Assembly (NCBI GenBank): GCA_022508465.1
Contig: JAFLVB010000007.1
Span: forward strand, 1-41,059
Direction: 5' to 3'
Origin: Clostridiales bacterium
GTDB taxonomy: Bacteria > Bacillota > Clostridia > Christensenellales > Pumilibacteraceae
DNA: 41,059 nucleotides
Position 1 is the stretch's first letter, and every line of letters starts with the position of its first letter. The notes beneath the pieces are model-generated. The model saw nothing but the letters and a program-made list of their open reading frames with translations, ran no database searches and had not been told where the DNA came from. The position numbers were made by a program, and so were the translations under genes. This document shows positions 23,874 through 31,291 of this stretch, in pieces.

Positions 23874-26010
23874 AGAGCGCACTCAGCGCATTTTGGATAA
23901 GGCTAAAGTAAAGCAAGTACGGCGCAAACAAACCATAACGCTCGCCTCAATACTGGGCAGCATTGTAGCGCTAATTATAGCACTAAATTTAGTGTTGTTT
24001 GTCCCGTATACTGTTGGCAAATACGACATTGCCAAATACAAGGGTAGCGAGTATTATGAGCTAATGGACACAATAGGACAGCTCACCTATCGCCAATACA
24101 AGACTAACAATTTTGAAAGGTGGGGCTTAGATAATTTGTTCGGAGGACACAAAGGAATGGATATGGAGCCGGGCATGGAAAGCTCAGGCAGTCAATTTGC
24201 TCAAGGGACGATAGGGTCAACTTCTTCTAATAACGGCTCTTCGCACTATGAAGAAGTTACCAATAATCAAGTAGCCGGCGTTACCGAGGGCGACCTCTTT
24301 AAGCGTAGTAGCGAATATATCTACTATATCCAATTGCGCTCGGGCTATAATGATATTGTCTATGACAAAAACGGCAATGAAATAAAGGAATACGTCACCC
24401 CTCATATTATTTTACGCACCTATTCATTTGAAAAAGAAAACCTCGAATTGATTTCCGAATTTAGAATCTTCCCATCCGGAAACATGTGGTTTGAAAATAG
24501 CAATGGCATGGAAATGTATCTTAGCCCAGACTGCAATACAGTAACTATTATTGTAGAAGAAATTGGAGCTTACAAATCTTCCCGTATTTTTAGTTACACT
24601 ACCGTTATAAATATCGACGTTTCCGACCCAAGCACGCCTAAAGAAATAAGTCGTAAGTCGGTATCAGGCAGCCTTGTCTCCTCTCGTATTGTAGACGATA
24701 CTTTGCTCCTTGTAACCAACTTCACGTTGTTTAGAAACACAGATTTCTCTACCCCATCTGCATATTTGCCGCAAATTGGTGAGGCAGAAAATATGGAAAG
24801 TTTGCCTATGGACGACATTCTTGTCCCCGACAATGCAACAGATGCGAGATATTCGATAATATCATCTTTTGACAGCGCTACACTTGAAATAAACGACTCC
24901 GTTGCCCTATTCTCTTACACATCTACAATCTATGTGTCCGAAAATCATCTTTTTGTAGCACGCGATATAATGCAAACCTACCATGACGAAATCCCCGGAG
25001 TTAGCTATAACTACTCTATGGAAAGTACCGAGATTGCATGCATTGCCTATGACGATAAAGAGCTTAATTTTCGCGAAACTATTGTTGTAGACGGAACTAT
25101 CGTCAACCAATATAGCTTGGACGAATACGAAAACGTGCTGCGCGTATTTACCACCACCAACAAGCGTCTGAGTTCTTGGAGTGTAAGCGACTATACAGCC
25201 GCCGACTCATTAAAATTCGGCATCGATATGTGCAACCTTTACTGCTATGACCTCGATAGCTTTGAGCTTATAGCAAGTGTAGAAGACTTTTCCGACCCCG
25301 ATGAAAGCGTAAAATCTGTACGCTTTGACGGAAATAAGGCATATGTATGCACCGCATCGATAGATTACAGCTGGGTGGATATCTTTATTGCCTGCGATCC
25401 CGTATTTGAATTTGACCTTAGTGACTATAACAATATCACTTCCACAGATACAGGCACCATCCCCGGCTATTCGCTCTCCCTTATTCGCTTTATGGACGGA
25501 TTGCTCGGCATAGGCTATGGCGACGACTCGCGCGTCCTTAAAATAGAGTTTTATCAAGCGGACGGCGAAATGGTCAATTGCGTTGCCAAGTATGAACTTA
25601 AGAATTGCGAATTCTCAGATGAATTTAAGGCTTACTTTATCGATAGCAATCGCGGCATTATAGGCCTTGGCGTATCTTATGAAGATTGGCTAGCGGGCAG
25701 ATGGGCATGGAATCAATATCTGCTACTCCGCTTTGATGGGGAAATGTTTATAGAACTCGGCTTTTATGACTTTGAGCTCACCGGTGGGACGGACTTCTTT
25801 ACAGGCAATCTTGACAGCATGCGCGCTTGCTATGTGGACGGTTATATCTATATATTCTGCGATTCTCGCGCTAACGTTGTGAATTTTGACGAACTTATAA
25901 GTAATACCACCCAAGAGCCGGAAAACGAAGATACCGAAGTCGAAGAATCGGAAACAGACGAGGTTATAGAATTTCCAAATGTTGACTACGGTGAGGAAAA
26001 TATAGAATAA
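23860..26010 (+). CDS. Membrane-anchored beta-propeller protein, possible anti-sigma
   Basis: A 716-residue protein. Residues 1-24 are basic and cytoplasmic, about 25-48 form one membrane helix (TITLASILGSIVALIIALNL), and the rest is outside. NNQVAGVTEGDLFKRSSEYIYYI (from about residue 130) is the usual opening of the secreted C-terminal beta-propeller domain family (Pfam Beta_propel). Propeller-like strands with Asp and Gly turns continue to about residue 685, and the end is a Glu-rich tail. There is no enzymatic motif. Its overlap with the ECF sigma gene suggests that the cytoplasmic end holds the sigma factor and the propeller senses a surface signal; this is inference. A hairpin terminator in a repeat element follows. 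Confidence 0.82.
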   Translation: MRTYKERTQRILDKAKVKQVRRKQTITLASILGSIVALIIALNLVLFVPYTVGKYDIAKYKGSEYYELMDTIGQLTYRQYKTNNFERWGLDNLFGGHKGMDMEPGMESSGSQFAQGTIGSTSSNNGSSHYEEVTNNQVAGVTEGDLFKRSSEYIYYIQLRSGYNDIVYDKNGNEIKEYVTPHIILRTYSFEKENLELISEFRIFPSGNMWFENSNGMEMYLSPDCNTVTIIVEEIGAYKSSRIFSYTTVINIDVSDPSTPKEISRKSVSGSLVSSRIVDDTLLLVTNFTLFRNTDFSTPSAYLPQIGEAENMESLPMDDILVPDNATDARYSIISSFDSATLEINDSVALFSYTSTIYVSENHLFVARDIMQTYHDEIPGVSYNYSMESTEIACIAYDDKELNFRETIVVDGTIVNQYSLDEYENVLRVFTTTNKRLSSWSVSDYTAADSLKFGIDMCNLYCYDLDSFELIASVEDFSDPDESVKSVRFDGNKAYVCTASIDYSWVDIFIACDPVFEFDLSDYNNITSTDTGTIPGYSLSLIRFMDGLLGIGYGDDSRVLKIEFYQADGEMVNCVAKYELKNCEFSDEFKAYFIDSNRGIIGLGVSYEDWLAGRWAWNQYLLLRFDGEMFIELGFYDFELTGGTDFFTGNLDSMRACYVDGYIYIFCDSRANVVNFDELISNTTQEPENEDTEVEESETDEVIEFPNVDYGEENIE

Positions 26011-26192
26011 ATCACCCTCACCACCGCGTCGCTTAAAGCGCCGCAGAGCCTCCCCCTCAATGGGGAGGCCTTTCTTTATTGTGCAGCTTTAAAGTAATTA
26101 TATCATTACAAATCGGTCGGAATACCTTGCCCCTCAGCCGAGCGAACGCCACGAAGTACGAGCGTAGCGTAGTGACTGGTGGGGGTCACAAT
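26011..26192. repeat. Dispersed repeat family B copy with inverted ends
   Basis: Left end CACCCTCACCACC (26013-26025) and right end GGTGGGGGT mirror each other, like the element at 15108. The centre (GGCCTTTCTTTATTGTGCAG to AATCGGTCGGAATACCTTG) matches 15193-15257 closely. The right half carries the GCCACGAAGTACGAGCG segment shared with 14630-14713. Confidence 0.7.
26048..26080 (+). terminator. Terminator of the sigma/beta-propeller operon
   Basis: GCCTCCCC (26048-26055) pairs with GGGGAGGC (26062-26069), followed by CTTTCTTTATT. It is part of the repeat element. Confidence 0.75.
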
Positions 26193-26206
26193 TAGGAAAC
26201 AAACTT

Positions 26207-26234
26207 AAAGCCCTCGCAAATCCGCGAGGGCTTT
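26207..26234. terminator. Terminator downstream of hppA
   Basis: AAAGCCCTCGC (26207-26217) pairs perfectly with GCGAGGGCTTT (26224-26234). On the minus strand it is followed by AAGTTTGTTT and lies about 65 bases after the hppA stop codon. Confidence 0.65.
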
Positions 26235-26299
26235 AGTACTAATTAAATTCAATTATAATTTAATTCAACAAAAATTAGAAACTTTACTTAAATCCTTAA

Positions 26300-28480
26300 T
26301 TAAAGTCCCAGTAATCCCAAAACGTTAAATTTTGAGAATACAACTACGGTAACGAGTGAAACCGTACTCATTATCTTGATAAGAATATCAAGTGAGGGTC
26401 CAACGGTGTCTTTGAGCGGGTCGCCAACAGTGTCGCCCACTACGGCTGCCTTATGAGCGTCCGTACCCTTTCTGCCGCTCTTCTCGATATACTTCTTGGC
26501 ATTATCCCAAGCACCACCCGAGTTACCGGTAAAGATTGCAAGCATAATAGCCGAGAGTGTTGCACCGATCAAAAGTCCGCCTACAAAGAAGGCACCAAAC
26601 AAGAATCCGCACACAATGGGGAATGCTATTGCAATAATAGCGGGAACAACCATTTGCTTGAGCGCACCCTTAGACGAAATCTCGATACAAGTCTTATAGT
26701 CGGGCATTGCATTGCCTTCGCGAAGGCCTGGGATCTCTTTAAACTGGCGACGAACTTCCTCTACCATGTGGCCTGCCGCATTAGCAACCGCATTGATAAG
26801 CATACCGCTGAAGAGGAACGGAAGCGCCGCACCTATAATAGCGCCGACAAGCACGTCACGAGAAATTATATCGAGCGCAAGATTTTCCATAAATGAATAC
26901 AGATAGCTACTCATCATGGACATGGTAGCAAGAGCTGCCGAGCCGATAGCAAAGCCTTTACCGATAGCGGCAGTAGTGTTACCTACGCTGTCAAGCTCAT
27001 CGGTGATTTCACGAACGCCGTGTTCAAGACCGGACATTTCGGCAATACCACCTGCGTTATCACTTATAGGTCCGTATGTGTCAACCGAAACGGTAGCTGC
27101 TACAAAGGAGAGCATACCCATTGCGCCGCAACCCACGCCGTACATTCCACCAAGAGCGAATGTAGCAAAGATAGCTACGCCGAGGCAAACTACGGGAAGC
27201 ATACAGCTGATCATACCGGTAGCCATACCTTGAGTAACGGTAAGTGCCGAGCCGTCCTCACTTGCCTTAGCAATCTTCTTAGTCGGATTATATTTGTCGC
27301 TCGTGTAATATTCGGAAATTATACCGATAACAATACCAACCGCTATACCAATAACAGCGCATATCCAGGGAGTGATCGTTCCTGCTTTAAAGCCAATCTC
27401 TTTAATTTGTCCTGCATATAACGGGTCGTCACTCTTAAAGAAGAAGAAGCAAAGCACAAATCCGAGTATTACGGTAAAGCCTGCCGAAATCCAAGTAGCA
27501 AGGTTAAGTTCCCTGTGCGGATTGTCGGACAGCTTACGCTTGATAAGCGGATAAGATATACCTATTATGCAGCCTATAAGACCTATGCCCGCAAACAAAA
27601 TGGGGAACATAATCATTTGCCTAAACAACTCTGTCGAATAAAACAATACATTATGTGCAAATATCTCAATTGCAAGTATGGCAGTTGCCATTATAGCACC
27701 TACATAGCTTTCGAGCAAATCTGCGCCAAGTCCTGCAACGTCGCCTACGTTATCACCTACGTTGTCGGCGATAGTTGCCGGGTTACGCGGGTCATCCTCG
27801 GGAAGATCAACTTCGGTCTTACCTACAAGGTCGGCACCCATATCTGCCGCCTTAGTGTAGATACCGCCGCCTACACGGTTAAACATTGCGATAATCGAGC
27901 AACCAAGCGCATAGCCGGAAAGGACAAGCGAAAGCGAATATGCTTGACCTGTAATCGGGTTTGTCTTGTGAACAATGTCGGTAACGCCGTTTACCATTGT
28001 CGTTTCAAGCATGTTCATGCCTACACCGAAAACAAAGTAAACGATAAGTATACCGAGTAATGCAAAGCCTGCAACGCAAAGACCCATAACCGAGCCGCCG
28101 CGGAATGCAACCTTTAAGGTTTTACCCATATTACGCGTCTCATTAGCTTCGTTGGTAACACGAACGTTACAATAAGTAGCGATCTTCATACCGATAAAGC
28201 CTGCCGTAGCGGACATAACCGCACCGATAACGAATGCAACACCTGTCTCCCAGGAAATTACAATCGCAAGTAAAACTGCAATACACGAGCCGATAATCGC
28301 AACGATTTTATATTCGTAGTTTATAAAAGCGTTAGCGCCCTCGCGAATTGCCGCAGCGATCTCTTGCATACGCTCGTTTCCTTCCTTAAGCTTTTTGGTC
28401 AGGAAGAAGTTAAGCGCAGCATAGCCGAGGCCGAGAACAACTGCAACCATGACAATAATCATAAGCAATTGACTGCTCAT
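26300..28480 (-). CDS. hppA: Membrane-bound ion-pumping pyrophosphatase
   Basis: A 726-residue integral membrane protein of about 16 helices that couples pyrophosphate hydrolysis to pumping of H+ or Na+. The catalytic loop GADLVGKTEVDLPEDDPRNPA (from residue 215) and DNVGDNVGDVAG bind Mg-pyrophosphate. GNTTAAIGKG (500-509) has Ala504 and Gly507, the pair typical of K+-dependent enzymes (K+-independent ones have Lys and Thr). Whether H+ or Na+ is moved cannot be told by eye. The start is ATG at 28480 with AAAGGAGAG in front; nine further codons upstream lack a site. The gene is monocistronic. It recycles pyrophosphate made by biosynthesis, including by the tRNA synthetases, and conserves energy in anaerobes. 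Confidence 0.96.
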   Translation of the reverse strand: MSSQLLMIIVMVAVVLGLGYAALNFFLTKKLKEGNERMQEIAAAIREGANAFINYEYKIVAIIGSCIAVLLAIVISWETGVAFVIGAVMSATAGFIGMKIATYCNVRVTNEANETRNMGKTLKVAFRGGSVMGLCVAGFALLGILIVYFVFGVGMNMLETTMVNGVTDIVHKTNPITGQAYSLSLVLSGYALGCSIIAMFNRVGGGIYTKAADMGADLVGKTEVDLPEDDPRNPATIADNVGDNVGDVAGLGADLLESYVGAIMATAILAIEIFAHNVLFYSTELFRQMIMFPILFAGIGLIGCIIGISYPLIKRKLSDNPHRELNLATWISAGFTVILGFVLCFFFFKSDDPLYAGQIKEIGFKAGTITPWICAVIGIAVGIVIGIISEYYTSDKYNPTKKIAKASEDGSALTVTQGMATGMISCMLPVVCLGVAIFATFALGGMYGVGCGAMGMLSFVAATVSVDTYGPISDNAGGIAEMSGLEHGVREITDELDSVGNTTAAIGKGFAIGSAALATMSMMSSYLYSFMENLALDIISRDVLVGAIIGAALPFLFSGMLINAVANAAGHMVEEVRRQFKEIPGLREGNAMPDYKTCIEISSKGALKQMVVPAIIAIAFPIVCGFLFGAFFVGGLLIGATLSAIMLAIFTGNSGGAWDNAKKYIEKSGRKGTDAHKAAVVGDTVGDPLKDTVGPSLDILIKIMSTVSLVTVVVFSKFNVLGLLGL

Positions 28481-28635
28481 AAAAATACTCTCCTTTATAT
28501 AATTCAAATGAACTTTTTTAGTCTATCATATTTTAATATGCTATGTCTAATAGTTTTATGGTTAAACAAAAACATTTTTCTTTTTTGTCGAATTTTTTAT
28601 AATATCTTAATTTTTTATACATTTTTGAGTATGAT

Positions 28636-28659
28636 AAAAGGCGACCTCATTAGTCGCCT
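28636..28659 (-). terminator. Terminator of the 28675-29049 lipoprotein gene
   Basis: On the minus strand AGGCGAC (28659-28653) pairs with GTCGCCT (28645-28639), followed by TTTATC. Confidence 0.8.
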
Positions 28660-28674
28660 CTACGTTATTTTTAT

Positions 28675-29049
28675 TTACTTTATCAACTCAACGGCATCTT
28701 TAGTGCCAAAGATAACTGTGTTGTTCTTTTTAATGGTAGTGTAATTCATTCCATCAATAAATTCCCAAATAAGAGTTCCTTTGGCATTGAGGCTATCATA
28801 CAAAGCTTTTGCATCATCGCCACTCTTATACTCTACTACAAAGGCAACATCCGAACCTTTTATAGCGGCAAATCTCGTTTCCAATTTGTCGGTGTCGATA
28901 CCGTAAAATCTCAAATCTCGTGACTCTATGCCCGTGATATTATAACCATCTTTTTCGTACTTTTTTTTAAGGTTTTCTGCCTGCGAAGTACATGCACACA
29001 AGGACACGCACATAAAAGCTGCAACAATTACAACAAAAAGTTTTCTCAT
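28675..29049 (-). CDS. Small lipoprotein, paralogue of its neighbour
   Basis: A 124-residue protein with a lipoprotein signal (MRKLFVVIVAAFMCVSLCAC, lipidated Cys at about residue 20). The mature part starts TSQAENLKKKYEKDGYNI and ends NNTVIFGTKDAVELIK. The same frame is seen in the adjacent lipoprotein at 29188-29523 (TPSKDNLEKKFKDEGYLAI ... GNAVAWGTEGAIKLFK), so the two are tandem paralogues. Function is unknown; the pattern with GSDAKALYDSL recalls small secreted proteins of unknown role in Clostridia. AAGGAG precedes the ATG, and the gene has its own promoter and terminator. Confidence 0.8.
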   Translation of the reverse strand: MRKLFVVIVAAFMCVSLCACTSQAENLKKKYEKDGYNITGIESRDLRFYGIDTDKLETRFAAIKGSDVAFVVEYKSGDDAKALYDSLNAKGTLIWEFIDGMNYTTIKKNNTVIFGTKDAVELIK

Positions 29050-29079
29050 AAAAACTCCTTAATAAATCAAGTGGTTATT

Positions 29080-29108
29080 AATATATCACATTAATTAGAT
29101 TTTGTCTA
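29080..29108 (-). promoter_or_regulatory. Promoter of the 28675-29049 lipoprotein gene
   Basis: On the minus strand TAGACA (29108-29103), 17 bases, TATATT (29085-29080). The predicted +1 is near 29073, leaving a 24-base leader with AAGGAG. Confidence 0.7.
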
Positions 29109-29137
29109 TCTAAATAAGGTAGTTTTATCTTTTTTGT

Positions 29138-29164
29138 AAAACAAAAAGCGACCTACGCGGTCGC
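29138..29164 (-). terminator. Terminator of the 29188-29523 lipoprotein gene
   Basis: On the minus strand GCGACC (29164-29159) pairs with GGTCGC (29153-29148) around a five-base loop, followed by TTTTTGTTTT. Confidence 0.85.
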
Positions 29165-29187
29165 CATTTGTTTAATTAGGTAATCAA

Positions 29188-29523
29188 TTATTTAAATAAC
29201 TTAATTGCACCTTCTGTACCCCAAGCTACTGCATTACCCTTTTTAGCAAGATTTTTCTTGTCGCCGTTTTCTTTGCACTTGTTGTAGAAATCCTTAGCGT
29301 CAGATCCATTTTTGAATGCAATAACGGTAATGCTTTCGGTTAATTTAGTTGCGCCAAATGCATAATCAACATCGTAATCACCATAATCGCTTACAGGCAC
29401 GCTAATAGCTAAATAGCCTTCGTCCTTGAATTTCTTTTCAAGGTTGTCCTTAGACGGAGTGCAAGCGCACAAAGCTACCATGCATACAAGCAACATAGCA
29501 ACAACAGAAACAACTTTTTTCAT
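29188..29523 (-). CDS. Small lipoprotein, paralogue of its neighbour
   Basis: A 111-residue protein with a lipoprotein signal (MKKVVSVVAMLLVCMVALCAC) and lipidated Cys near residue 21. The mature part shares its start (CTPSKDNLEKKFKDEGY), its middle (VIAFKNGSDAKDFYNKC) and its end (WGTEGAIKLFK) with the 28675-29049 protein, so the pair arose by duplication. Codon use is like that of the neighbours. It is 12 bases after the lipocalin-like lipoprotein gene and probably co-transcribed with it. AAAGGAG precedes the ATG. No function is known. Confidence 0.8.
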   Translation of the reverse strand: MKKVVSVVAMLLVCMVALCACTPSKDNLEKKFKDEGYLAISVPVSDYGDYDVDYAFGATKLTESITVIAFKNGSDAKDFYNKCKENGDKKNLAKKGNAVAWGTEGAIKLFK

Positions 29524-29535
29524 ACCAAATCTCCT

Positions 29536-29910
29536 TTAAATTTTGTTTTTTGTATATGAGCCGGCAAGTTCGGTGCCGGAAATAACCAATTTATTTCCAT
29601 TGAGCTTTGCCGTAGCTACCCTATTGACACGCTCACCCAAGGCAACTTCGTAATACGAATATTCAATGGTAATCTTCTCGTTCTTTACGGTGAATGTGCC
29701 TTCCCCGTAAATAGTTTCTATGGGAGTATATTCGCTCGAGCTTGTGGGCTTACGCTCAAACTCAAACGCTCCGGAGGCAGAGAGAGTTATCGTTAATGTC
29801 GCACTACTCATCTTTTTGGTGTATGTGCCCGCGTAATCGCGATACGGACCACAGCCGACGCAAAGAAACATAAGCAAAGCTATTAATAACAGCGCCGTAA
29901 ACTTCCTCAT
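29536..29910 (-). CDS. Lipocalin-like small lipoprotein
   Basis: A 124-residue protein with signal MRKFTALLLIALLMFLCVGC (lipidated Cys at about residue 20). The mature part, YAGTYTKKMSSATLTITLSA through FEFERKP, GEGTFTVKNEKITIEY, KLNGNKLVISG and ending GSYTKNKI, has the alternating strand pattern and 'GtY' opening of lipocalin-like or DUF4488-type barrels. This is a fold guess. The true start is ATG at 29910 with AGAGGAGGTCAT; a frame running to 30018 is open only because it reads through the repeat hairpins in the leader. The leader places a hairpin (TTTTTTC-AAAAAA core) directly before the ribosome site. Confidence 0.75.
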   Translation of the reverse strand: MRKFTALLLIALLMFLCVGCGPYRDYAGTYTKKMSSATLTITLSASGAFEFERKPTSSSEYTPIETIYGEGTFTVKNEKITIEYSYYEVALGERVNRVATAKLNGNKLVISGTELAGSYTKNKI

Positions 29911-29920
29911 ATGACCTCCT

Positions 29921-29992
29921 CTTACTTTTTTGAAAAAAGTAGGCAAAAAACTTGTTACTTTTTTAGACAAAAAAGTAACCAAAAAACTTTTA
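29921..29992. repeat. Dispersed repeat family A, double copy in a leader
   Basis: Two consecutive hairpin units, CTTACTTTTTT/AAAAAAGTAGG and GTTACTTTTTT/AAAAAAGTAAC, are followed by CCAAAAAACTTTTAAG. Further downstream (30004-30040) GCTGTAGCCC and GCAAGCTTGCTTGCAT match modules at 5480-5512 in inverse order. The unit lies inside the leader of the lipoprotein gene at 29910. Confidence 0.7.
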
Positions 29993-30071
29993 AGATATAT
30001 ACTCAAGCTGTAGCCCAATATGCAAGCTTGCTTGCATTAAACAGTCAGCAAAAATGCTTGTTTACGATTAT

Positions 30072-30101
30072 ATTATAAAACCCCACCCTAAAAATTGTCA
30101 A
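30072..30101 (-). promoter_or_regulatory. Promoter of the lipocalin-like lipoprotein gene
   Basis: On the minus strand TTGACA (30101-30096), 18 bases, TATAAT (30077-30072). The predicted +1 is near 30065, so the leader is about 155 bases and contains the repeat hairpins at 29921-29992. Confidence 0.75.
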
Positions 30102-30197
30102 GCGCAAATGGGGGAAAAATAAAAATTTTAAATTCACAATTACGCGCTCTCCGCAATATTATATATTAAGTCGCATTAATAAAATAAGGAGAATGTT

Positions 30198-30485
30198 ATG
30201 CAAGAAAAAACCAGATTGAGTGGTGCCAAATTTGTGCTTATGGACTGCCATCACGAGCAAATCATGTGCGTCAAAACAGACGCTAACGGTGAAGCCATTA
30301 TAGATTGTTTGCCATTCGGCAAATACTACTTACGCGAGGTCGAGCCGCCTCAAGGTTATCACCGTTGTTGCGAGGAAGTGGAAATTGTTATCGACGAAAA
30401 TAACGATCACCGCTGCGTGGAATTTGTCAATAAACGCAAAACGGGCAGCATTAAAATAGTAAAATACGGCGTAGATTGTAGATAA
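30198..30485 (+). CDS. Stand-alone SpaA/prealbumin-like domain protein
   Basis: A 95-residue protein that is one SpaA-type (Cna-B-like) beta-sandwich: LSGAKFVLMD at the start, TDANGEAIIDCLPFGKYYLREVEPPQGY in the middle and VEFVNKRKTGSIKIVKYG at the end. The Lys in GAKF and the Glu in LREVEPP sit where isopeptide-forming pilin domains have their reactive pair. There is no signal peptide, no membrane anchor and no sortase site, and the sequence is unusually rich in Cys and His (CHH, CC), which is odd for a surface domain. It may be cytoplasmic. AAGGAG precedes the ATG and a terminator follows. A weak promoter (TTCACA, 18, TATTAT at 30133-30162) is possible. Confidence 0.8.
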   Translation: MQEKTRLSGAKFVLMDCHHEQIMCVKTDANGEAIIDCLPFGKYYLREVEPPQGYHRCCEEVEIVIDENNDHRCVEFVNKRKTGSIKIVKYGVDCR

Positions 30486-30502
30486 TACTTATTTTCGGCT
30501 CG

Positions 30503-30542
30503 TGTCGAAACTACCAAATACTCGGCAGTTTCGACATTTTTT
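30503..30542 (+). terminator. Terminator after the SpaA-like gene
   Basis: TGTCGAAACT (30503-30512) pairs perfectly with AGTTTCGACA (30527-30536), followed by TTTTTT. Confidence 0.88.
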
Positions 30543-30571
30543 ATGCAATTTTGAATTTGTCAACACGTTCG

Positions 30572-30600
30572 TTGACAATTGCGCTTTTTTGTGCTATACT
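30572..30600 (+). promoter_or_regulatory. Promoter for a leaderless small membrane protein mRNA
   Basis: TTGACA (30572-30577), 17 bases, TATACT (30595-30600). The ATG at 30607 is six bases after the -10 box, so the predicted +1 is the A of ATG. No ribosome site is present. Confidence 0.8.
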
Positions 30601-30606
30601 TTATTA

Positions 30607-30876
30607 ATGAAGAAGATTATTCCTATTGCAAATATTGTAGCAAGCATCGCCGCCCTTGCGTTTTCGCTTTGCGGTATTGCTTTTGCTATTTTGACAAGGC
30701 TGTCGACTATCTTTGCTCCGTTTGCGATAGTGATTATTGTTGTGGGCTTTACTATTTCGGTCATTAGCTGCAGCGTGGGTTTTGCTTTTACAAAAAGCAA
30801 GCTGTGCATAACGGCAGGGATAATTTCCGCCGTATCGATGTTTATAGGTATTGCCTCTTTTATTGTAATAATTTAG
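30607..30876 (+). CDS. Small hydrophobic membrane protein, predicted leaderless
   Basis: An 89-residue protein that is hydrophobic over nearly its whole length, with about three membrane helices (residues 5-27, 33-57 and 66-88) and short basic connectors (TR, TKSK). No cysteine or histidine motif and no known family are seen. The start is ATG at 30607; an in-frame codon at 30502 would begin upstream of the promoter and inside the previous terminator, so it is rejected. The mRNA should begin at the ATG. The stop codon is immediately followed by a family A repeat hairpin. Function is unknown. Confidence 0.75.
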   Translation: MKKIIPIANIVASIAALAFSLCGIAFAILTRLSTIFAPFAIVIIVVGFTISVISCSVGFAFTKSKLCITAGIISAVSMFIGIASFIVII

Positions 30877-30927
30877 TTACTTTTTTGGTTACTTTTTTGT
30901 AAAAAAGTAGCCAAAAAACTTTTAAAC
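30876..30927. repeat. Dispersed repeat family A copy
   Basis: GGTTACTTTTTT and AAAAAAGTAGCC form a hairpin with a two-base loop, preceded by a second GTTACTTTTTT and followed by AAAAAACTTTTAAAC. It starts at the stop codon of the small membrane protein gene. Confidence 0.7.
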
Positions 30928-30944
30928 TAAAATTATTAATATTT

Positions 30945-30981
30945 AAAGGTCTCTCCCAATCTTGCAGGAAAGACCTTTTTT
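30945..30981 (+). terminator. Terminator after the small membrane protein gene
   Basis: AAAGGTCT (30945-30952) pairs with AGACCTTT (30971-30978), followed by a T run. Confidence 0.75.
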
Positions 30982-31014
30982 GTATCTATATTAGAAAAAT
31001 GCTATTGTAAACGC

Positions 31015-31079
31015 AACCCCCATCAGGCACTATGCTACGCGCGTAACAGCTTCCCCCTTAAGGAGAAGCCTTTATTCTT
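31015..31079. repeat. Degenerate family B repeat
   Basis: AACCCCCATCAGGCAC, GCTACGCGCGTAACAGC and TTCCCCCTTAAGGAGAAGCC follow the layout of the family B arms. Its end overlaps the stop codon of the 52-residue ORF. Confidence 0.5.
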
Positions 31080-31230
31080 CCTTTAATTCATCCAAAATCT
31101 TCCTTAGCCTACTTACCGCTTTATCGGCACTACCTTGCTCAATGAAATCTTTTTCAAGAGTAGCTTCCACATCCTCAATCGCTACATCAAAAGACACTTC
31201 GCGCTGAGCCAATACACATTTTGGTATCAT
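31072..31230 (-). CDS. Short conserved-looking ORF of 52 residues
   Basis: A 52-residue protein beginning MIPKCVLAQREVSFDVAIED and ending VSRLRKILDELKEE. It is mostly charged and helical, with no signal peptide, membrane helix or metal motif. GCGGAGGTG lies six bases before the ATG, which is a strong ribosome site and the main support for a real gene. It lies 61 bases downstream of addA in the same direction and could be its third cistron. An inverted repeat CGCTA/TAGCG just before the ribosome site and a TACAAT box leave room for a promoter of its own. The family is not recognised. Confidence 0.65.
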   Translation of the reverse strand: MIPKCVLAQREVSFDVAIEDVEATLEKDFIEQGSADKAVSRLRKILDELKEE

Positions 31231-31291
31231 AATTCACCTCCGCTATAATTGTAGCGCAAAATGAGCTAAATGTGTATATGGGTTGCAAAAC

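Noticed and set aside
28481..28635. Promoter of hppA
   Set aside because: A TATGAT box (28530-28525) is present, but no acceptable -35 hexamer at 16-18 bases was found, so it is not listed as a feature.
28364..28744. A 126-residue hydrophobic frame on the plus strand
   Set aside because: It runs from inside hppA through the AT-rich region and a terminator. It is hydrophobic only because of T-rich codons.
29911..30018. N-terminal extension of the lipocalin-like lipoprotein
   Set aside because: The extra residues are translated repeat hairpins; the lipoprotein signal and ribosome site place the start at 29910.
30502..30606. N-terminal extension of the small membrane protein
   Set aside because: It would start inside the previous terminator and upstream of the strong promoter whose +1 is at 30607.
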